NCBI GenBank assembly: GCA_002695185.1
Contig: NZOF01000110.1
Location: 1-26,419, forward strand
Direction of reading: 5' to 3'
DNA: 26,419 nucleotides
Origin: Erythrobacter sp.
GTDB taxonomy: Bacteria > Pseudomonadota > Alphaproteobacteria > Sphingomonadales > Sphingomonadaceae
Shown here: positions 23,258-26,419 of the stretch, piece after piece
Layout of the letters: the number at the start of each line of letters is the position of its first letter
Position numbering within the stretch: the first letter of the stretch is position 1
Notes under the pieces: model-generated
Database searches by the model: none
Seen by the model: only the letters and a program-made list of their open reading frames with translations
Told to the model about the DNA's origin: nothing
Made by a program: the position numbers and the translations under genes

Positions 23258-24058
23258 GTGCCCACGCTTGCCACCATCCATCGTTATCCGATCAAGTCCA
23301 CCGCGGGCTCGTCCCTGCAACGTGCCCGAGTCGAGGAGGAAGGCCTTGTCGGCGACCGCCGGTTCATGGTGGTCAGGCCCGACGGCACCTTTCTGACCGC
23401 GCGAACGCATCCCGGGCTTCAGCGAGTCCGGGCGCAGTTCGACGGCGAGCGCCTGACCTTGACCCACGATGTCCTGCCCCCGGTGGATGTGGCCCGCCGG
23501 GAGTTCTCGGGGCATCCCTTCGATACCCAGGTGTGGGCCGACCCTGTCACCGCCACCACCACGCATGCCTCCCTCGATGAGTGGTTCAGTGACGCCGCCG
23601 GCGAACCGGCGCGGCTGCTGTGGCTGGGCGAGCGGTCCCCGCGCTACCGGGACGCGATCGGTGTCAGAGTCAGTTTCGCCGACGGCTACCCGCTGTTGCT
23701 GATCTCCGAGGCCTCGCTGGAGGATCTCAACGCCCGTACCGATGGCACGCACGTCATGGCGCAATTCCGGCCCAACCTCGTCGCGACCGGCACCGAGCCC
23801 TACGCCGAGGATGGCTGGAAGCGGATTCGCATCGGCGAGGTGACGTTTCGCGTCGATGCGCCTTGTTCGCGCTGCGCCATGGTGACGGTCGACCCATCCA
23901 GGGGGGAGAAGCGTGCCGACAAGGAGCCGCTCAAGACGCTGGCCGGCTATCGCCGGGGAGAGAAGGGCAAGGTCTATTTCGGCCAGAATCTGGTGGCGGA
24001 AAACAGCGGAGAGATCCATGTGGACGACGCCATCGAGGTGCTGGAATTCTCGAGCTGA
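23258..24058 (+). CDS. MOSC domain protein with N-terminal beta-barrel
   Basis: This 266-aa protein has the MOSC N-terminal barrel (IHRYPIKSTAGSSLQRARV, GLVGDRRFMVVRPDGTFLTAR) and a C-terminal MOSC domain with QFRPNLVATG (169-178) and the conserved Cys in APCSRCAMVTVD (201-212; Cys203 and Cys206). MOSC domains bind molybdenum cofactor and carry or transfer Mo-bound sulfur. The layout is that of E. coli YcbX without its C-terminal 2Fe-2S ferredoxin domain, so it would need a separate electron donor for N-hydroxylated-base reduction if it shares that role. The start is GTG with GACAGGAG 7 nt upstream. Confidence 0.9.
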   Translation: MPTLATIHRYPIKSTAGSSLQRARVEEEGLVGDRRFMVVRPDGTFLTARTHPGLQRVRAQFDGERLTLTHDVLPPVDVARREFSGHPFDTQVWADPVTATTTHASLDEWFSDAAGEPARLLWLGERSPRYRDAIGVRVSFADGYPLLLISEASLEDLNARTDGTHVMAQFRPNLVATGTEPYAEDGWKRIRIGEVTFRVDAPCSRCAMVTVDPSRGEKRADKEPLKTLAGYRRGEKGKVYFGQNLVAENSGEIHVDDAIEVLEFSS

Positions 24059-24614
24059 GATGAACCCGGCATGAACGTTATCGGCGGGTAACGTTCATGC
24101 TGCGATGAGGTTAACTTTTCCGCCAAATCGTTCATCTTCGCGTCAGGTTGTCGAGTATTCTGTTACATTAGTTTTTGTTAAATATTTGATGTTTCCCGCC
24201 CGCTGTCACCTGCCGTGACGCTGCCTGTCATGCACCGTTCATCTTGAAGAAAATGAGATCGCGGTAACCCCGTCTTTACGTTTTTTTGCCGTCGGTCGTT
24301 GGCCGACCGGGCCGCCCGAAGCTGTCTCGGCGGCATCGCCCCCGGCTTTCCTGAATCAACATTCAATCACACCGCCTTACAAAATTTGCAGGTGGCAAAG
24401 CGGTTTTCGCTTGCCTGGAACGGTGCTCCCGCCTTACGACTTTATGTGAAGCCTGCGCCTTTCGTCTCATGCGAGGGAGCATGGAAAGTCCGATCCGAAG
24501 GACCGGTGCTTCGGCCGACCCTCGCGTGCCGTGCGGGGGGATCGTGGGCCCCCATCGAGCCCATCGGCGTCGAGCGACAGGGATTCCAATCGTCACCGTA
24601 CAGGAGTGCTGGAC
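24059..24614. other. Leader and promoter region of the carbonic anhydrase operon
   Basis: This gap of about 556 nt has no recognisable gene. The part from 24108 to 24290 is AT-rich compared with the window (for example TTTTTGTTAAATATTTGATG around 24172) and is the likely promoter area. The part from 24390 to 24555 contains several inverted repeats: GGCAA-A-GCG (24394-24402) with CGCTTGCC (24408-24415); GCGAGGG (24471-24477) with CCCTCGC (24519-24525), enclosing CCGAAG (24495-24500) with CTTCGG (24509-24514); and GGGGG (24536-24540) with CCCCC (24549-24553). It could be a structured 5' leader. Confidence 0.5.
24069..24100. repeat. Perfect 12-bp inverted repeat after the MOSC gene
   Basis: GCATGAACGTTA (24069-24080) pairs perfectly with TAACGTTCATGC (24089-24100) around an 8-nt loop TCGGCGGG. 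It lies 11 nt after the MOSC stop. A T-rich stretch (AACTTTT) follows about 12 nt later, so it may be a terminator of modest strength; an operator role is also possible because the arms are palindromic. Confidence 0.6.
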
Positions 24615-25259
24615 ATGCAATTTTTCGACCGTTTGCTACTCGAGAACCGGGCCTGGGCCGACAACATGAAAGCTTCCGACCCGGAAATTTTCGAGCGGCT
24701 CCATCAGGGACAGTCGCCATCCGCGCTGTGGATCGGCTGCTGCGACAGTCGGGTACCGGCGGAGCAGATCTGTAATGCCAAACCCGGGGAGCTTTTCATC
24801 CACCGCAATATCGCCAACCTGGTCCACGAGGACGATGCCAACGTCTCGAGCGTGCTCGAATACGCCATCCATGCGCTCGAGGTCGACCACATCATCGTCT
24901 GCGGTCACCGCGGCTGTGGCGGCATCCAGGCGGCAGTCTCCGGAGGGGACGCGCTGCAGGCGCTGCCCTACGTCGACAAGCATCTGGGCCAGGTCAAGCG
25001 GCTGGTCGCCGAGCGCAAGGAGGAACTCGATCGGTTCTCGCGCTTGAGCGACAAGGTCGATCACGTCGTCGAGCTCAATGTCATCGCCCAGGTCGAGCGG
25101 CTCTCCTCGCTGCCGCTGGTCAACGACAGCTGGGAGGCGCGCCGGGCGCCCAGCCTGCACGGCTGGGTCTATGACCTGGCCAGCGGACACCTCGAGGAGG
25201 TCTACCGCCGCGAGGCCGAATGGTCCGATCAGGACTGGCAGCAGGCAGCGGCCGGCTAG
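24615..25259 (+). CDS. can: Beta-class carbonic anhydrase
   Basis: This 214-aa zinc enzyme interconverts CO2 and bicarbonate in the cytoplasm. It has the beta-CA motif GCCDSRVPAEQ with Cys42, Asp44 and Arg46, then FIHRNIANLV and the second zinc-binding motif CGHRGCGGI with His98 and Cys101. The C-terminal LHGWVYDLASGHLEEV closes the domain. Length and N-terminus (RLLLENRAWADNM) closely match E. coli Can. The ATG at 24615 has CAGGAG about 8 nt upstream. A SulP transporter gene follows 45 nt later on the same strand, so the pair probably works in bicarbonate handling. The long region upstream suggests regulated expression. Confidence 0.95.
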   Translation: MQFFDRLLLENRAWADNMKASDPEIFERLHQGQSPSALWIGCCDSRVPAEQICNAKPGELFIHRNIANLVHEDDANVSSVLEYAIHALEVDHIIVCGHRGCGGIQAAVSGGDALQALPYVDKHLGQVKRLVAERKEELDRFSRLSDKVDHVVELNVIAQVERLSSLPLVNDSWEARRAPSLHGWVYDLASGHLEEVYRREAEWSDQDWQQAAAG

Positions 25260-25304
25260 ATCGAACTCCGACACGCTGTGACTCAAGGATCCGAGGACAC
25301 GACA

Positions 25305-26419
25305 ATGACGACACCGACACAAACGGCTTCGGCACGACGCGACAACCCCGACACCTTCTCTTTCCGCCACCTCGCCCGCGATATCCCGGCGGGGATCGTG
25401 GTCTTTCTGGTAGCGATTCCGCTCTGCCTGGGGATCGCGCTGGCCTCCGGTGCGCCTCCCATCGCCGGTCTCGTCGCCGGCATGGTCGGCGGGCTGGTGG
25501 TGACGATGTTCAGCGGCTCGGCGCTCAGCGTCAGCGGTCCGGCGGCCGGCCTGACCGTCATCGTGCTGGATGCGATCGAACAGTTGGGCAGCTTTTCCGC
25601 TTTCCTGATCGCGGTGGTGCTGGCCGGCGCGCTGCAGCTGCTGATGGGGATCTTCAAGCTGGGCCGGATCGGTGCCTTCGTGCCGACCTCGGTGATCAAG
25701 GGGATGCTGGCCGGCATCGGTCTGATCCTGGTGCTGGGTCAATTCCCCATGGCACTGGGACACCCCCTGGAGGAGATGCCATCCATCACCGAACCGGTCG
25801 CGCTGTTCAGCGATATCTCGCCGCTGGCCACGCTGATCGCGTTGTTCAGTCTGGCGCTGCTGGTGCTGTGGGAGCAGCCGATGATCAAGCGGCACCGGGC
25901 GCTGGCACTGATCCCGGGGCCGCTGCTGGTGGTGCTCGGCAGTATCGCCATCGATCGCCTGGTGGGCGGCGCGATGCCCGGCTGGGCGCTGGGAGCGGGG
26001 CATCACATCGATCTCGACGGCCTGTCCGGACCTTCGGAGCTGATCGCCCAGATGACCCGGCCGGATCTCGGCGCGCTGGCCAACCCGGCGGTCTATACGG
26101 TCGCCATCACCATCGCCATCATCGCCAGCCTCGAGACCCTGTTGAGCCTGGAGGCCATCGACAAGCTGGACCCGCTCAAGCGTCACTCGCCGCCACACCG
26201 CGAATTGAAGGCCCAGGGCATCGGCAATATGGTGTGCGGGCTGGTCGGGGCGCTGCCGGTCACTGCGGTGATCGTGCGCAGCTCCGCCAATGCCAATGCG
26301 GGGGGCCGCACGCGGCTGTCCAGCCTGATTCACGGTGGCCTGCTGCTGGTGAGCGTGGCGTTTCTGGCGGTCTGGCTCGAGTTGATTCCCCTGGCCACGC
26401 TGGCGGCGATCCTGCTGCA
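25305..26419 (+). CDS. SulP-family anion transporter (partial, C-terminus outside the window)
   Basis: The first 371 residues of a SulP/SLC26-type membrane transporter are present; the frame is open to the window edge. Translated by hand it begins MTTPTQTASARRDNPDTFSF and enters the membrane at PAGIVVFLVAIPLCLGIALA. The SulP signature is near SGSALSVSGPAAGLTVIVL, and VPTSVIKGMLAGIGLILVLG, SLETLLSLEAIDKLD and ALPVTAVIVRSSANANAGG follow. SulP members carry sulfate, bicarbonate or dicarboxylates. The carbonic anhydrase gene just upstream suggests bicarbonate, which is inference from context. GAGG lies 8 nt before the ATG at 25305. Whether a STAS domain or a fused carbonic anhydrase follows cannot be seen. 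Confidence 0.92.
   Translation, partial: MTTPTQTASARRDNPDTFSFRHLARDIPAGIVVFLVAIPLCLGIALASGAPPIAGLVAGMVGGLVVTMFSGSALSVSGPAAGLTVIVLDAIEQLGSFSAFLIAVVLAGALQLLMGIFKLGRIGAFVPTSVIKGMLAGIGLILVLGQFPMALGHPLEEMPSITEPVALFSDISPLATLIALFSLALLVLWEQPMIKRHRALALIPGPLLVVLGSIAIDRLVGGAMPGWALGAGHHIDLDGLSGPSELIAQMTRPDLGALANPAVYTVAITIAIIASLETLLSLEAIDKLDPLKRHSPPHRELKAQGIGNMVCGLVGALPVTAVIVRSSANANAGGRTRLSSLIHGGLLLVSVAFLAVWLELIPLATLAAILL

Noticed and set aside
24471..24525. A known riboswitch in the carbonic anhydrase leader
   Set aside because: The nested hairpin does not match any riboswitch core I can recognise; it is kept only as a possible structured leader.
24636..26333. A 565-codon minus-strand frame opposite the carbonic anhydrase and SulP genes
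   Set aside because: The product is low complexity, while the other strand has complete zinc-site and SulP motifs.
1..26419. CRISPR arrays, insertion sequences, prophage or integrase genes, tRNAs
   Set aside because: I saw no regular spaced repeats, transposase, integrase or phage genes and no tRNA cloverleaf in any gap.

Overview
The window is about 26.4 kb of GC-rich chromosome. It opens in the 3' end of a 23S rRNA gene followed by a 5S rRNA of gammaproteobacterial type. The GC-rich coding sequence, the acidic Asp/Glu-rich proteins, the PQQ-dependent membrane dehydrogenase and the density of transporters (TRAP, Liv-type ABC, FUSC pump, SulP) fit a halophilic gammaproteobacterium of the Halomonadaceae (Halomonas, Chromohalobacter or Salinicola type). 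That assignment is an inference from gene content and the 5S sequence, not from a search.

Layout. 1-1142: end of an rRNA operon (23S, spacer, 5S) and a gene-free tail with two intrinsic-terminator hairpins, each preceded by the same 14 nt as the 5S 3' end. 1143-1343: a small acidic lipoprotein. 1557-4112 (minus): a membrane-bound PQQ glucose-type dehydrogenase. 4731-10512 (plus): a six-gene run with a Liv-type ABC importer (binding protein, two permeases, two ATPases) and a proline-racemase-superfamily enzyme with a Ser/Cys active-site pair; the context suggests uptake and use of a hydroxyproline-like amino acid. 10535-13820 (minus): a DUF1656 / HlyD-type / FUSC efflux cluster resembling aaeXAB. 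13992-17489 (minus): an EamA-family transporter, a GNAT acetyltransferase, a cysteine-free secreted SUOX-fold protein and a membrane PAS-GGDEF diguanylate cyclase, with start/stop overlaps. 17713-18391 (plus): a 54-aa membrane peptide and a secreted DUF192 protein. 18726-22652 (plus): a TAXI-type TRAP receptor and a fused TRAP permease, separated by a 350-nt spacer with three hairpins. 22771-24058 (plus): DUF4385 and MOSC proteins. 24615-26419 (plus): a beta-carbonic anhydrase and the start of a SulP anion transporter, a likely bicarbonate pair preceded by a 550-nt gap with several hairpins.

How it fits together. Most of the window is ordinary housekeeping and transport. The parts most worth attention are: the pair of an apparently catalytically dead, cysteine-free SUOX-fold protein with a diguanylate cyclase, a plausible periplasmic-sensor/c-di-GMP module; strong intercistronic hairpins placed directly after both solute-binding-protein genes in two unrelated importers; a compact operator-like cluster upstream of the Liv importer; and the structured region upstream of the carbonic anhydrase. 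I found no CRISPR array, insertion sequence, prophage, tRNA or defence locus.
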